NCBI GenBank assembly: GCA_009780015.1
Contig: WRAW01000022.1
Span: 1-33,622 of the forward strand
Source of the DNA: Defluviitaleaceae bacterium
GTDB lineage: Bacteria > Bacillota > Clostridia > Lachnospirales > WRAA01
Direction of reading: 5' to 3'
DNA: 33,622 bases
The notes below the pieces were generated by a model that did not search any database, was not told the origin of the DNA, and was given only the letters and a program-made list of their open reading frames with translations. The position numbers and the translations under genes were made by a program. Shown here piece by piece: positions 7,922-16,142 of this stretch; within the stretch, counting starts at the first letter, position 1, and every line of letters starts with the position of its first letter.

Positions 7922-8637
7922 TTATTTCTTTCTTGCCGCCATCGCGATCAGCGCAATGTCGTTGTGTACGTCGGCGGCCAAAAGCTCTTCGTCATTAAAG
8001 TTCATGTTCTCCTTCGACCACACCGCCCAGGGACGCCACATGTCCTTAGGGTCGTCGATATCATAGCAGGCCGTTATTTCCGCAATTCCGGTCTTTCCCC
8101 AAAGCCTGCGCCACCAATCCTTGCTGTGGAAGGTGAACATTTCACCCTCCCAAAGCTCTCGCAGCGTTTCGGGATAGCCGGAGTCAAACTCCTTTGTGAA
8201 TCCAGGTACGACAATGCCGAATTGGCCGCCCGGTTTGACCAGCTTGGAAAATGTGCAGGGGAAGAAAGCCTCGTCGGCGCCGTAGTAATGATAGCTGTCA
8301 ATAGAAACCGCGGCGTCGAAAAAGCCTTCGACGTAGGGAAGGGCATGGGCTTCCGCCTGTATTGGGAATACCCTGTCGGCCACCCCCGCTTCCTCGAACC
8401 TGCGCAGGTTTTCCGTGGCGCTTATCCACAAATCATTGGCAAAGACGGTAACGCCGTACCCCTTGCCAGGAATACGCTGGTAATACCCTTGCCGCAGCCC
8501 ATGTCCAGCACCTTCATGCCGGGACGCAAGTCCATATGTTCACACAAATCCTCAAGCAGCCACAGGGGATGCGGCCCCATCCAGTTCCGTTCGATCCAAC
8601 TGTTGTCATACTTTGCTGTCCTGGGATATTTTTTCAC
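7922..8637 (-). pseudogene. Class I SAM-dependent methyltransferase, interrupted by a single-base frameshift
   Basis: The first part (8637 to about 8460) encodes an N-terminus with WIERNWMGPHPLWLLED and the SAM-binding motif VLDMGCGKGITSVFLAR. The frame then breaks and the continuation, beginning YGVTVFANDLWISATENL, is in another frame through to the TAA at 7922. Restoring one base near 8457-8463, where the minus strand reads AAGGGGTAC, gives a continuous 238-aa protein with later motifs DAAVSIDSYHYYG and LVKPGGQFGIVVPG. The GTG start has AGGAG overlapping the stop of the preceding Hsp70, so the gene was built for coupled translation. The methyl acceptor is unknown. The lesion may be real decay or an assembly/sequencing error in a G run. 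Confidence 0.8.
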
Positions 8638-8648
8638 TATATATTCTC

Positions 8649-10271
8649 CTAAAGTTCAACTTTGACAAACCTGCCGGGGTCGAAATCCTCCTTGAATCCA
8701 CTGGGCTCAAACTCGCCGGTAAAGCCCAGGTCTTCCACGCTGCCCTTTATCAGGCCGCCTTCTTCCTGCGCCATCAGGGTTATCTTGAGCTTGGTCTTGC
8801 CGCTTGGGCGGCTTGGCAGGCCGGTTATGGAGACTTCGCCGATCAGCTTGCATTCTTCGATAGTATCTTCCTTGTTGATGCGCTCGAGTATTTTGAGCCC
8901 GAAAGTGGTCATGTCTTCGGGCGTACTGCCGGACAGGGTGAAGGTGTGGCTCTTCTTGGCCAGAGCGTAGGACGTGCCGCGGCGGATCATCGTAAAGAAC
9001 GTCTTTTTGCCGCCGCTCTCCACCTCCAGGCCGATATCGTGGGGTGCGGTAACTTCAAACTCGACGCTGACCTTCTCCGACTGTATGTCGGGGTTGTTCA
9101 GCAAGCCCATCTTCATGGCGGCGTAGTAGGTCGCGCCTATGGATATGTCGAGGGCGGGCTTTTCGGAGGAATAAATCTTGTCTTCGGCGCCGAATATGTC
9201 GATCAGCATCTCCTTGACCCAGGGCATCTGGGACGACCCACCCTCCAGCAGAACTCTGTCCACGCGGTCGGCGCTCACAGGGCCGATATAGCACTCGCGC
9301 AGGGCTTTTTGCACCAGCTTGCGCGTTTTGTCGATGAATCCCTTGTTAAGTTCCTCGAATTGCTCGCGGGTGATCTGTTCCACAAATGGCGGTATACAGA
9401 ACGTGAACGGTATACGGAAGTTCTTCACGCCGGAAAGGCGCTCCTTCACCTCTCGCGCCCGCGCGATCAGTTCGGCCTGATTTTCAGGCGGAAGACTGAT
9501 TTCTCCTACCTTGGCCCTGATGAACTCGTAGCACTTTTCCAAAATTGCCTCATCCACATTGTCGCCGCCATGGTACGCCTCGCCGCCTTCGGATATCACC
9601 TGCAGCTTTATGCGCTCGTCGTCTTTCTCCACCACATGGAACAGCGTAATGTCAAGCGTACCCCCGCCGAAGTCAAACACCAGTATCTTTTCGCCCATCG
9701 TGAGCAGGCGGCGGAAGTTGTATGCCAAAGCCGCGGCCTTGGGCTCTTCGATCAGGCATATCAATTTGTCTTCCAGTCCGGCCAGGGCCGCTGCGCGCAT
9801 TGTGGCTTTCTTGGCGCTGTCGTCGAAGTCGTAGGGAACGGACAGGCACAGTCCGGCTATCTCGGCCTTTGGATTCAAAGATTGGCAGTGATCGGCCAGT
9901 TCGCGCAGTATCTTGGCGGATATCTCCTCGGGCAGATAATCCTTGCCGCCCAGGGTCACTTTCTCGTTGGTTCCCATCTTGCGTTTTATGGATCGTATGG
10001 TCGTCTCGGGGTATATCTTCATCGAGCGGTAGGCTTCCTCTCCGATCACCCACTCGGGCGGATGGTCGTCGTCGGATTCCCTGTACTGCACGACCGACGG
10101 TAGCGGTATCTTGCCGAAGCCGTTGCTGATGTCGATGGGCTCGGGCTTCTGGCTGTTATTGTCCCAGTAGCTGATGACGGAGTTAGTCGTTCCCAGATCT
10201 ACGCCTATAATATACCAGTTCTCGTCAAGCCCCTTCTCGTGTATCGACGCTTTGTAAGCTTCCCAGTTCAA
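8649..10271 (-). CDS. Hsp70-family chaperone without helical lid (540 aa)
   Basis: A short N-terminal extension of about 20 residues (MNWEAYKASIHEKG) precedes a canonical ATPase domain: DLGTTNS at 25-31, DFGGGTLDITLF near 205, and VLLEGGSSQMPWV near 335. These motifs are intact, so ATP binding and hydrolysis are expected. After about residue 385 comes a beta-type substrate domain with ITGLPSRPSG and EDLGFTGEF, and no recognisable lid. The N-terminal extension, IDISNGFGK segment and C-terminal domain closely parallel the next upstream gene, so the two are tandem paralogues. The TTG start lies 11 nt after AAAGGAGG. The stop overlaps the ribosome binding site of the methyltransferase gene. Confidence 0.92.
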   Translation of the reverse strand: MNWEAYKASIHEKGLDENWYIIGVDLGTTNSVISYWDNNSQKPEPIDISNGFGKIPLPSVVQYRESDDDHPPEWVIGEEAYRSMKIYPETTIRSIKRKMGTNEKVTLGGKDYLPEEISAKILRELADHCQSLNPKAEIAGLCLSVPYDFDDSAKKATMRAAALAGLEDKLICLIEEPKAAALAYNFRRLLTMGEKILVFDFGGGTLDITLFHVVEKDDERIKLQVISEGGEAYHGGDNVDEAILEKCYEFIRAKVGEISLPPENQAELIARAREVKERLSGVKNFRIPFTFCIPPFVEQITREQFEELNKGFIDKTRKLVQKALRECYIGPVSADRVDRVLLEGGSSQMPWVKEMLIDIFGAEDKIYSSEKPALDISIGATYYAAMKMGLLNNPDIQSEKVSVEFEVTAPHDIGLEVESGGKKTFFTMIRRGTSYALAKKSHTFTLSGSTPEDMTTFGLKILERINKEDTIEECKLIGEVSITGLPSRPSGKTKLKITLMAQEEGGLIKGSVEDLGFTGEFEPSGFKEDFDPGRFVKVEL

Positions 10272-10348
10272 CTGTCAATGCACCTCCTTTGTATTCGCGG
10301 AAATTGCTCTTCAATAAGCTGTGTCTCCCACTCTTTTAAAAACGACAA
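10268..10348 (-). CDS. Possible 26-codon leader ORF overlapping the Hsp70 start
   Basis: A TTG at 10346-10348 opens a short frame (FLKEWETQLIEEQFPRIQRR is its middle) that ends in TGA overlapping the TTG start of the 540-aa Hsp70 as TTGA. Composition looks protein-like and the overlap would allow translational coupling. However, there is no good ribosome binding site and no recognisable family, so it may be chance. It partly fills the gap between two Hsp70-type genes. Confidence 0.25.
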   Translation of the reverse strand: MSFLKEWETQLIEEQFPRIQRRCIDS

Positions 10349-10365
10349 TATTTCGCTGCTACAAC

Positions 10366-10442
10366 TATATAAACCTAAAAAATGTTTCGCATTTTCAGCC
10401 GCTTACGCGGCTGGTTAGACTTCGTCGAACTTAGGTTATATA
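10366..10442. repeat. Cloverleaf-shaped palindromic element I
   Basis: This 77-nt element has outer arms TATATAAACCTAA (10366-10378) and TTAGGTTATATA (10431-10442) that pair with one bulge. Three consecutive hairpins fill the inside: AAAATG/CATTTT, CAGCCGC/GCGGCTG, and GTTAGAC/GTCGAAC. The outer right arm contains the TAA stop of the 545-aa Hsp70 homologue. It lacks tRNA signatures such as a 7-nt T-loop in the right place, so it is treated as a structured repeat in the same 3'-end position as the other palindromes. Confidence 0.6.
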
Positions 10443-12073
10443 AAGAAGCTCTTCTCAGCCGACATCTCCGATCTTGGGAACATCTCGCCAAAGCCCAGAT
10501 CCTTAACCCGGCACGTAACAAAGTTGAAGTTCTTGAAGGAAATGTCTACGCTCAGGCGCGTAGCGCCGCGCGGCCGCTCAGGCAGGCCGATGAGCGTTAT
10601 TTCGTCAACGAGGTCTATGTCGCCCTCGGAGTTTCGGCGAAACAGTTGCAGCCCCAAGTGATCGGAGGCCACGGCATCCCCCAATATAAAATGTACGGGC
10701 GGGCGCTTTTGCCACCAAAACGAACTCTGCTCCACAAGAGGGTGGAATCTCGTCCGTCGTCCCTGCGTTATCATTATGCCGATGTCTACATTGACGCGAT
10801 TCAGGTCTTGGAGCTGGAAATCAATATCAGGCAGCAGAGAGAGTTTGCGGGCGGCGGCCACGGCCGCGCCTTCCGACACGCGCGACTTTGAGTTTTTGCG
10901 AAACAGTACGTCGCTTTGGCGGAAGAAGTCCTTGACAAGTTCCCGCGCCCAAATCATCTCGAAGCCGCCGCCGTAGGCAAGCACGACATCTATGTCGGAA
11001 GCCTGCAGGGAACTGCCGTCGTGAGCGTTGTTTTTCAAGAGCTTTGAAATGAAATCCTTCATGCGCAGCTCGATATCGTGAATAAGCGACGCAACCTCGT
11101 CCTCATCAACAGTTCGCGAGAACGCGGGGTACGCAAAGTTGAAGTACAGCCGCGCCGGTTTTGACTTTATGTTTTTCTGGAAGAGTATGTCGCGGTGCTG
11201 GTACGAAAACGAATCAAGCTGAGCGCGCGCCGAAGGGGAAATTTTTTCGGCGGCAAGGCCGAAGTTGTCGCAGTAAAAAAGCGTAAACAGCTCGCCTATC
11301 AGGCTGTTGACCACATTCGCGCTTATGTTGCCCTCGAACAGCGATGACGTAGAGCGTAGTTGTATGCTGCTTTCGCTGAGCGCAAGAATGTCAAAAACCG
11401 TCCCGCGCAGCTCCCGCGCTCCAAGGTCAAGCAGCAATAGCTTGCCGTTTGTCGCGGATGCGCGCGGCTTTCGCGCCTGCGGCTTTCGTGCGGGCCTCAT
11501 ATTTTGGGCACCAAGCTCACCGCCCTGGAAGTACCCGTGCAGTACGCATTCGCGGTCGGTTACAAAGCCAATGAGTTCTTTTTCGAGACCGGCCTTTTGG
11601 AAAGCCTGCAAAAACTCTGCCTTGGCCTCATCGCTTAAATAGCTGGGTATAGCCGCCACGACGCCGACGATTTCGGCTTTCGGGTTGATGCTGTAGATAT
11701 GGGCCACCAGTTCCTTGAGGTACATTCCAAGCAATGTCACCACGGATATCGAGCGCCCGTCTACGTCAAAGTACTCGCGCTTGCCCAGACGATCCAAAAG
11801 TCCCGTTACCTGTACGTTGTTCGCGGAACCCTCGCCAAGTACGGCGTACTCTCCGTACACCCATTCCTTGGTCTCGGGTATGTACTGCATAGCCGTAGGA
11901 ATCGAAGGCTTGCCGTATCCCCCGGATATGTCTATAACCTCGGCCTGACCGGTGTTTGCATTGAAAAAAGATATGCTCGAGGAATCGTTTCCAATATCGA
12001 TCCCCAGCACAAAGTGAGCCTCTGACGGAGGCGTCCCGGAGCTTACTTGGGATTTAAACTTTTTCCAATACAT
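10436..12073 (-). CDS. Divergent Hsp70 homologue with degenerate nucleotide-binding motifs (DUF5716-like)
   Basis: The 545-aa protein has Hsp70 architecture and starts MYWKKFKSQVSS. The phosphate-1 loop reads DIGNDSSS at 26-33 instead of DLGTTNS. The phosphate-2 region reads LLLDLGARELRGTVFD, without the GGG run. The adenosine region is VVLAYGGGFEMIWA. Shared features with the next Hsp70 (IDISGGYGKPSIPT; C-terminal IGLPERPRGATRL and DLGFGEMF) show common origin. I recall similar proteins being grouped as DUF5716, which is a tentative identification. The altered loops suggest weak or no ATP hydrolysis, so it may be a regulatory or structural partner of the active Hsp70s. The stop codon lies inside palindromic element I, and element C separates it from the GrpE-like gene upstream. 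Confidence 0.82.
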   Translation of the reverse strand: MYWKKFKSQVSSGTPPSEAHFVLGIDIGNDSSSISFFNANTGQAEVIDISGGYGKPSIPTAMQYIPETKEWVYGEYAVLGEGSANNVQVTGLLDRLGKREYFDVDGRSISVVTLLGMYLKELVAHIYSINPKAEIVGVVAAIPSYLSDEAKAEFLQAFQKAGLEKELIGFVTDRECVLHGYFQGGELGAQNMRPARKPQARKPRASATNGKLLLLDLGARELRGTVFDILALSESSIQLRSTSSLFEGNISANVVNSLIGELFTLFYCDNFGLAAEKISPSARAQLDSFSYQHRDILFQKNIKSKPARLYFNFAYPAFSRTVDEDEVASLIHDIELRMKDFISKLLKNNAHDGSSLQASDIDVVLAYGGGFEMIWARELVKDFFRQSDVLFRKNSKSRVSEGAAVAAARKLSLLPDIDFQLQDLNRVNVDIGIMITQGRRTRFHPLVEQSSFWWQKRPPVHFILGDAVASDHLGLQLFRRNSEGDIDLVDEITLIGLPERPRGATRLSVDISFKNFNFVTCRVKDLGFGEMFPRSEMSAEKSFFI

Positions 12074-12086
12074 TGCTGACCTCTGT

Positions 12087-12313
12087 TAGAATCTGTATTC
12101 AATAGACCTCTTCGGGAATTGGGCAATGCCTGATTTGCGTGGATTTTTGTCGCAAAGCAAGGAGTGACGAGCACCGCGTACCCCATTGGTACTCAAGTGA
12201 GGAGTTACGCTGCCTTGCGGCAAAAAGACCGCTAAGGCGGCGTTGACTAACTTCCGAAGAGGTCTATTGACCAGCCAAGACTGCGTTTCGCGTTATTGAG
12301 TACAGGATTCTTA
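12087..12313 (+). repeat. Palindromic element C, nested arms
   Basis: Outer arms AGAATCTGTATTCAATA (from 12089) and TATTGAGTACAGGATTCT (to 12311) are diverged versions of the family ends. An inner, nearly perfect pair AATAGACCTCTTCGGGAA (12101-12118) and TTCCGAAGAGGTCTATT (12252-12268) is nested within them. The core keeps GTGACGAGCACCGCGTACC and a GGTAC partner. The right end supplies the TAA stop of the GrpE-like gene at 12311-12313. It interrupts the chaperone cluster between the GrpE-like and Hsp70-like genes. Confidence 0.7.
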
Positions 12314-14209
12314 TTTCGCCGCGATAACACTCGCCCGCACAAGCACGGTATCCCGTTCACGGTAGCCGCTGCTGAAAGTTTTGACAATTTCACCTTTGGC
12401 GAAACCCTCGGTGCGTTCGGCCATAAGTACGTCGTGCTCCTTGCCGTCGAACGGATCGTGAGGGTGGGGCATTATGCGGGATATCCCATTGCGGCCAAGT
12501 ATCTCCACCAGCTCGCCCTGCGCGCGCTTCAGGTGCGCGGCGTAGGCCAGCGACGGGCTTTGTTCCTCGCCGGAGTCTTCTACCAGCTTGCTGACGGAGA
12601 AGTTCATTATTTCGTCGAATGTGCCCATCTCGTAAAGGAGTACTTCACGCTTGAACGCTGTTATATGCCTGTTAATTTCAGTCTGCCACGATGCTGTGGC
12701 TTTGTCAATTTTTTGAGCGAAACTGCGCTCGAAAGCGGCGTCGAAAGCTTTTTCCAAGCTTTCGGGCAAGCTGTCCGGCGGCGCTGCAAGGAGCGTTTCC
12801 AGCAGTCCCGGGGCAGCTTCGGCGCGTATGTTCTCTAAGGCCGTTTCGCAGAGACCGCGCCCGTCCAACATGCAATTCTCCAGTTTTTGCAGCGCGTCTT
12901 CGTAAAAGGCCGCCTTGCCGTCCTGTATGTTCATTATCTTGATGCCGATGGTCTCGTGTATCCCGGATATTATCTCGATGCCCGGCTCAGAGGCCAGGTA
13001 TTCCTCGTGCTCCTGGTAGAACTTGTGAATCGCGCGGAATACGCCTGTCATTTCGTTGGCCATAAGCGTAGACTGGGTGACGTTCTTGCGCAGTTCGTAT
13101 AGAGTCCGGTCAAGACGCGCCTTGGCTATCTTGTTCTCGATTATAGCGTGAAGAGCGGCCTCCAGTTCCTGGCCGTAGCGGCGAAGCAGGGTCGGAAGCT
13201 CCTGGGACGCCTGTTCAAAAACCGCCGCCGGGAAGGCTTGTTCGGCGCTTAGCTTTGTGACCAGATCCGCCTGATAATTTTCATAGCTTTCAGCCGAGGT
13301 ACGGGATTCGTCGTCCTGGCCAAGGGCACCTCGCAGTCCGTCAAGTATCTGGCAGGCGTCCTTCATGAACATCTGGTAGCACTCGCGGATAGCCTGCAGC
13401 AAACGCCCCTCGCCGGATTCAACCGGGTCGTACTCACGATCCAACGCGCTAAGCTGTATTTTTACTATGGATTCGATAATGTCTTTTTCCGTTTCAATCA
13501 GGCGAAAGTAGTAGCTTGCCGATGTACGCAGGTTGAGATCATTAAGAGCGGCCACAAGCGACTGGCACTTCTTTTGATAGATCGGATATATTGGCCGGCT
13601 TAACTTGTCGATACGGCTTACTACGTCTGCGAACGCGGCGTGTGCGGCGTCAATGTCCGGCGACGCGGCGAGCGTGTGCAAACGGCGCTCCTTAACCTTA
13701 TCGACTTCGGCGAAAAAATCGTCCTTGGCGACGAGCTTGCACTCTTTGTAAAACTCTTGCAAAAGACCCGTAACGAGCTTGTTTTTTTCGGCGTTCACCG
13801 GGTTTTCCCTTGAAATGCCGCCGTTTTCCTCGGCAAACTTAACCCGCGACGAGATTATCGAGATTACCCCATCGAGTATCCTGCGTGTATTCTCGTTCAT
13901 GATGCCGTCACAGACCTGGCCGTACAGCTCTGATATATCCTTATAGCGACCCATCAACGCTGCGTAAGCCTCGTATGACTTCTCGTCGAAACTGTTCAGG
14001 CGCGCGCCAATGCCGGACATGACTATTTTGTATGAGATGTTCTTGCCCATCTGCGCCACAACCCGCGCGGCGAATTTATCCACCAGCGCGCCGCCGAATC
14101 GCTCAAGCTCATCCAGCGCGGTAACCAGGCCGTTAAGATGATCTCTAAAGTCTTGGCCGGCCGGGTCGGCTTCGCCGCGCGCCATATGTTGTTTGTGCCG
14201 TTTTGACAT
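12311..14209 (-). CDS. Large helical protein with C-terminal GrpE-like nucleotide-exchange domain
   Basis: The 632-aa protein is predicted to be almost entirely helical through residue 560, with no signal peptide or membrane segment. Residues about 571-632 read like the beta domain of GrpE. The key stretches are LGRNGISRIMP, then DPFDGKEHDVLM (compare FDPxxHEAV), then GEIVKTFSSGY and TVLVRASVIAAK (compare GY...DRVLRPAxVxVxK). GrpE releases ADP from Hsp70, so a dedicated exchange factor for the neighbouring Hsp70s is the natural reading. At 632 aa it is about three times the size of normal GrpE, and the helical part is unrecognised. It starts 12 nt after the stop of the 559-aa Hsp70. Its stop codon lies in the end of palindromic element C. 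Confidence 0.8.
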   Translation of the reverse strand: MSKRHKQHMARGEADPAGQDFRDHLNGLVTALDELERFGGALVDKFAARVVAQMGKNISYKIVMSGIGARLNSFDEKSYEAYAALMGRYKDISELYGQVCDGIMNENTRRILDGVISIISSRVKFAEENGGISRENPVNAEKNKLVTGLLQEFYKECKLVAKDDFFAEVDKVKERRLHTLAASPDIDAAHAAFADVVSRIDKLSRPIYPIYQKKCQSLVAALNDLNLRTSASYYFRLIETEKDIIESIVKIQLSALDREYDPVESGEGRLLQAIRECYQMFMKDACQILDGLRGALGQDDESRTSAESYENYQADLVTKLSAEQAFPAAVFEQASQELPTLLRRYGQELEAALHAIIENKIAKARLDRTLYELRKNVTQSTLMANEMTGVFRAIHKFYQEHEEYLASEPGIEIISGIHETIGIKIMNIQDGKAAFYEDALQKLENCMLDGRGLCETALENIRAEAAPGLLETLLAAPPDSLPESLEKAFDAAFERSFAQKIDKATASWQTEINRHITAFKREVLLYEMGTFDEIMNFSVSKLVEDSGEEQSPSLAYAAHLKRAQGELVEILGRNGISRIMPHPHDPFDGKEHDVLMAERTEGFAKGEIVKTFSSGYRERDTVLVRASVIAAK

Positions 14210-14220
14210 AGCCTTCCGCC

Positions 14221-15900
14221 TTAACCGTATAGTTCATCGACCGCAAGCTCCGTAACCGCGCCGCTTTCGCTCGTAGACTTCGCCGTGACGCGCAGCATGT
14301 TGTCCTGACCCACGCTGAATATTACCTTCACCTTTTCCTCGCCCCTGGAGCGCTGGGGTATTCCCCGCAGGCTTGTTCCGGCCAGCCGCTTCATTCCCTC
14401 CATGTGTACGAGCGGCGCCGTTTCGCTTTTCTTGGGAAGAGTATTTTCGTACACAACGATTGCCATGCTGCTCACGTTGTCAAAATTGGTGGTAAGCAGC
14501 TCGGCCGCTTCAACCACCAGACCTTCCGACGGAATGTCAAGCCCCCCGCCGACGATCTCCATAAAGCGCCTTCCCGCGATCTCAAGGCCAAGCGGATGTA
14601 TGGTCTTCTCCTGCACAACCGGGCCCTTCACGGTAGGCATCATTATCATGTTGCAGTAATGCGCCGCGCCCTGAGATATCGACAGCGCCGGGCTGATACG
14701 CGAACGAAACGGCTCCTTCCCGAATTTCTCGCCGATTTTTTCGCCGACCTGTATCAAGGACGAGCTTCCGCCTACCAGGAATACCTCGTCAATGTCGGAC
14801 TCGGTGAGCCCCGCGGACTCCATGCACCTGTTAACGCATTCAATCGTGACTTGCAGCAAGTCCTCAAGATTCTTCTCGCGGAATTTCTCGTAATACTCTT
14901 GCGTGTCGCCCAGAGGGTTAACCCTTTGGTGCGCGGCGAAGTCCTCGCGCGTGATTTCCATGTTTATGTTAATGATCTTGGGTTCTTGTATAAACGGGGC
15001 AAGCACGACCTTGGTCGACTTTGCCTGCGACAAGCGCTCCTTTGCCTGATTTGCGGCCTGCATCAGTCTCACAATGGCCACCTTCTTCTGGCGCTTGGAT
15101 ACGCCGTCGTCGGCGTGTTCGTCAAACAGGTCGATCTCGCCGTTGGTCAGCTTCTTGAATTCTTCGTATATCATGTCCATTATGATCTTGTCGATGTCGT
15201 TGCCGCCAAGCTGGTTGTCGCCGTACGTACTGAGTATCGAGATAGTCGGCTCTCCGACCTCGCCGATTTTCAGCTCGAGGATGCACGCGTCGAACGTACC
15301 GCCGCCGAAGTCGTACACCAGCACCTTTTTGTCGGTAGTCTCATTCACGGCATAGCTTATTGCCGCCGCCGCCGGCTCCAGACGCAAGAACACGTTGTTC
15401 TCGTCAAACCCGGCCTTCATTGCGGCCAGCTTTGTCATCTTCTTCTGCTTGTCGGTAGAGTTGGCCGGCACGGTAATAACGCAGCCCGAAAATTCCCCCG
15501 CTATGTTAAGCTCTTCCTGCACATACTCGTCGGCCTTGGACTTCAGATACCCGATAATCTCTCCGGCGACCTCCTCGGGCTTGAATGAGTATTCCTTGTC
15601 GTCCACCGTCACGGTGATATTCTCTTCCATCCCAAGCCTGCGCTTGATCGAAAGCACCGTTGAAAGCGGGTAAATGACCGCCGCCTCCTTGGCCTGCACG
15701 CCGAATACCCTCGACAGCTTTGTGTCGTCGTCCGGGTCTGTCTCGAACTGTATCGCCGTTGGGAAGATATTGCCGCCGTCAACAGGAATCGTAACGGCCT
15801 CACCCTCCGCGAAGTTAAACAGCGACACCACCGAGTTCGTCGTGCCAAAGTCGATGCCCAGGAACAGGCCGCGTTCCATATCCAATCCTAATGTACCCAT
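14221..15900 (-). CDS. Hsp70-family chaperone without helical lid (559 aa)
   Basis: A canonical Hsp70 ATPase domain spans about residues 12-410, with DFGTTNS at 17-23, VYDFGGGTFDACILELK near 205, and VFLVGGSSSLIQV near 375. A beta-type substrate-binding domain runs from 415 to the end, including HPLGLEIAGRRFMEIV and GIPQRSRGEEKVKVIFSV. The helical lid and C-terminal tail of DnaK (about 610-640 aa) are missing. It is expected to bind and hydrolyse ATP and to work with the GrpE-like protein encoded just downstream. The ATG has TAGGAG in front. It is not the housekeeping dnaK, because no dnaJ, grpE or hrcA of normal form flanks it. Confidence 0.92.
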   Translation of the reverse strand: MGTLGLDMERGLFLGIDFGTTNSVVSLFNFAEGEAVTIPVDGGNIFPTAIQFETDPDDDTKLSRVFGVQAKEAAVIYPLSTVLSIKRRLGMEENITVTVDDKEYSFKPEEVAGEIIGYLKSKADEYVQEELNIAGEFSGCVITVPANSTDKQKKMTKLAAMKAGFDENNVFLRLEPAAAAISYAVNETTDKKVLVYDFGGGTFDACILELKIGEVGEPTISILSTYGDNQLGGNDIDKIIMDMIYEEFKKLTNGEIDLFDEHADDGVSKRQKKVAIVRLMQAANQAKERLSQAKSTKVVLAPFIQEPKIININMEITREDFAAHQRVNPLGDTQEYYEKFREKNLEDLLQVTIECVNRCMESAGLTESDIDEVFLVGGSSSLIQVGEKIGEKFGKEPFRSRISPALSISQGAAHYCNMIMMPTVKGPVVQEKTIHPLGLEIAGRRFMEIVGGGLDIPSEGLVVEAAELLTTNFDNVSSMAIVVYENTLPKKSETAPLVHMEGMKRLAGTSLRGIPQRSRGEEKVKVIFSVGQDNMLRVTAKSTSESGAVTELAVDELYG

Positions 15901-15962
15901 CTCGTTTCACTCCTAAAATTTGTCGTTATATTCATCAGCGGTAATGTCAATGTCTTTACGAA

Positions 15963-16124
15963 TCAAGCTTCAACCTCCAGACACAGCAGGGCGGCTTCCT
16001 TGATTTTCTCTAAAACTTCCGGTATTGTATCGGCCTGTGTATAGCAACTTTTCAGTGAAGGTACTGTTGCTATGTACGCCCCATCTTCACCTTGTTCGAT
16101 CAACACTGTCAGGCTAAGTTTCAT
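15963..16124 (-). CDS. Orphan HicB-like antitoxin-fold peptide (53 aa)
   Basis: The ATG at 16124 opens a frame to a TGA at 15963. The product starts MKLSLTVLIEQGEDGAYIAT, continues VPSLKSCYTQADT and then has an amphipathic helix. This is the partial RNase-H-like fold of HicB-type antitoxins (beta strand, GAYIATVPSLPGC-like turn, helix). There is no HicA toxin gene and no C-terminal DNA-binding domain, so a toxin-antitoxin function is not supported. It lies between the S41 lipoprotein gene (18-nt gap) and the 559-aa Hsp70 gene (62-nt gap). A leftover frame after its stop ending DEYNDKF may be a decayed C-terminus. Confidence 0.7.
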   Translation of the reverse strand: MKLSLTVLIEQGEDGAYIATVPSLKSCYTQADTIPEVLEKIKEAALLCLEVEA

Positions 16125-16142
16125 TGCTGCACCCGCTTTCTG

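Noticed and set aside
8457-8463. Programmed ribosomal frameshift in the methyltransferase
   Set aside because: There is no standard slippery heptamer, no stimulatory Shine-Dalgarno or strong downstream structure, and this family is not known for frameshifting. A mutation or sequencing error is simpler.
8613-10103. Long plus-strand open frame antisense to the Hsp70 gene, and a similar one at 14404-15588
   Set aside because: These mirror the codon pattern of real Hsp70 genes, have no ribosome binding sites and encode no recognisable protein. They are typical shadows in GC-biased codons.
10366-10442. tRNA-like cloverleaf of 77 nt
   Set aside because: The three-hairpin fold has tRNA size, but no GTTCRA T-loop of 7 nt, no plausible anticodon loop of 7 nt and no D-loop GG. 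It also overlaps a coding end.
14221-15900. Housekeeping dnaK
   Set aside because: It lacks the helical lid and is not flanked by hrcA, a normal grpE or dnaJ, so it is treated as a specialised Hsp70.
15910-16124. HicAB toxin-antitoxin locus
   Set aside because: There is no HicA frame on either side. The 3' remnant encodes only about 16 residues.
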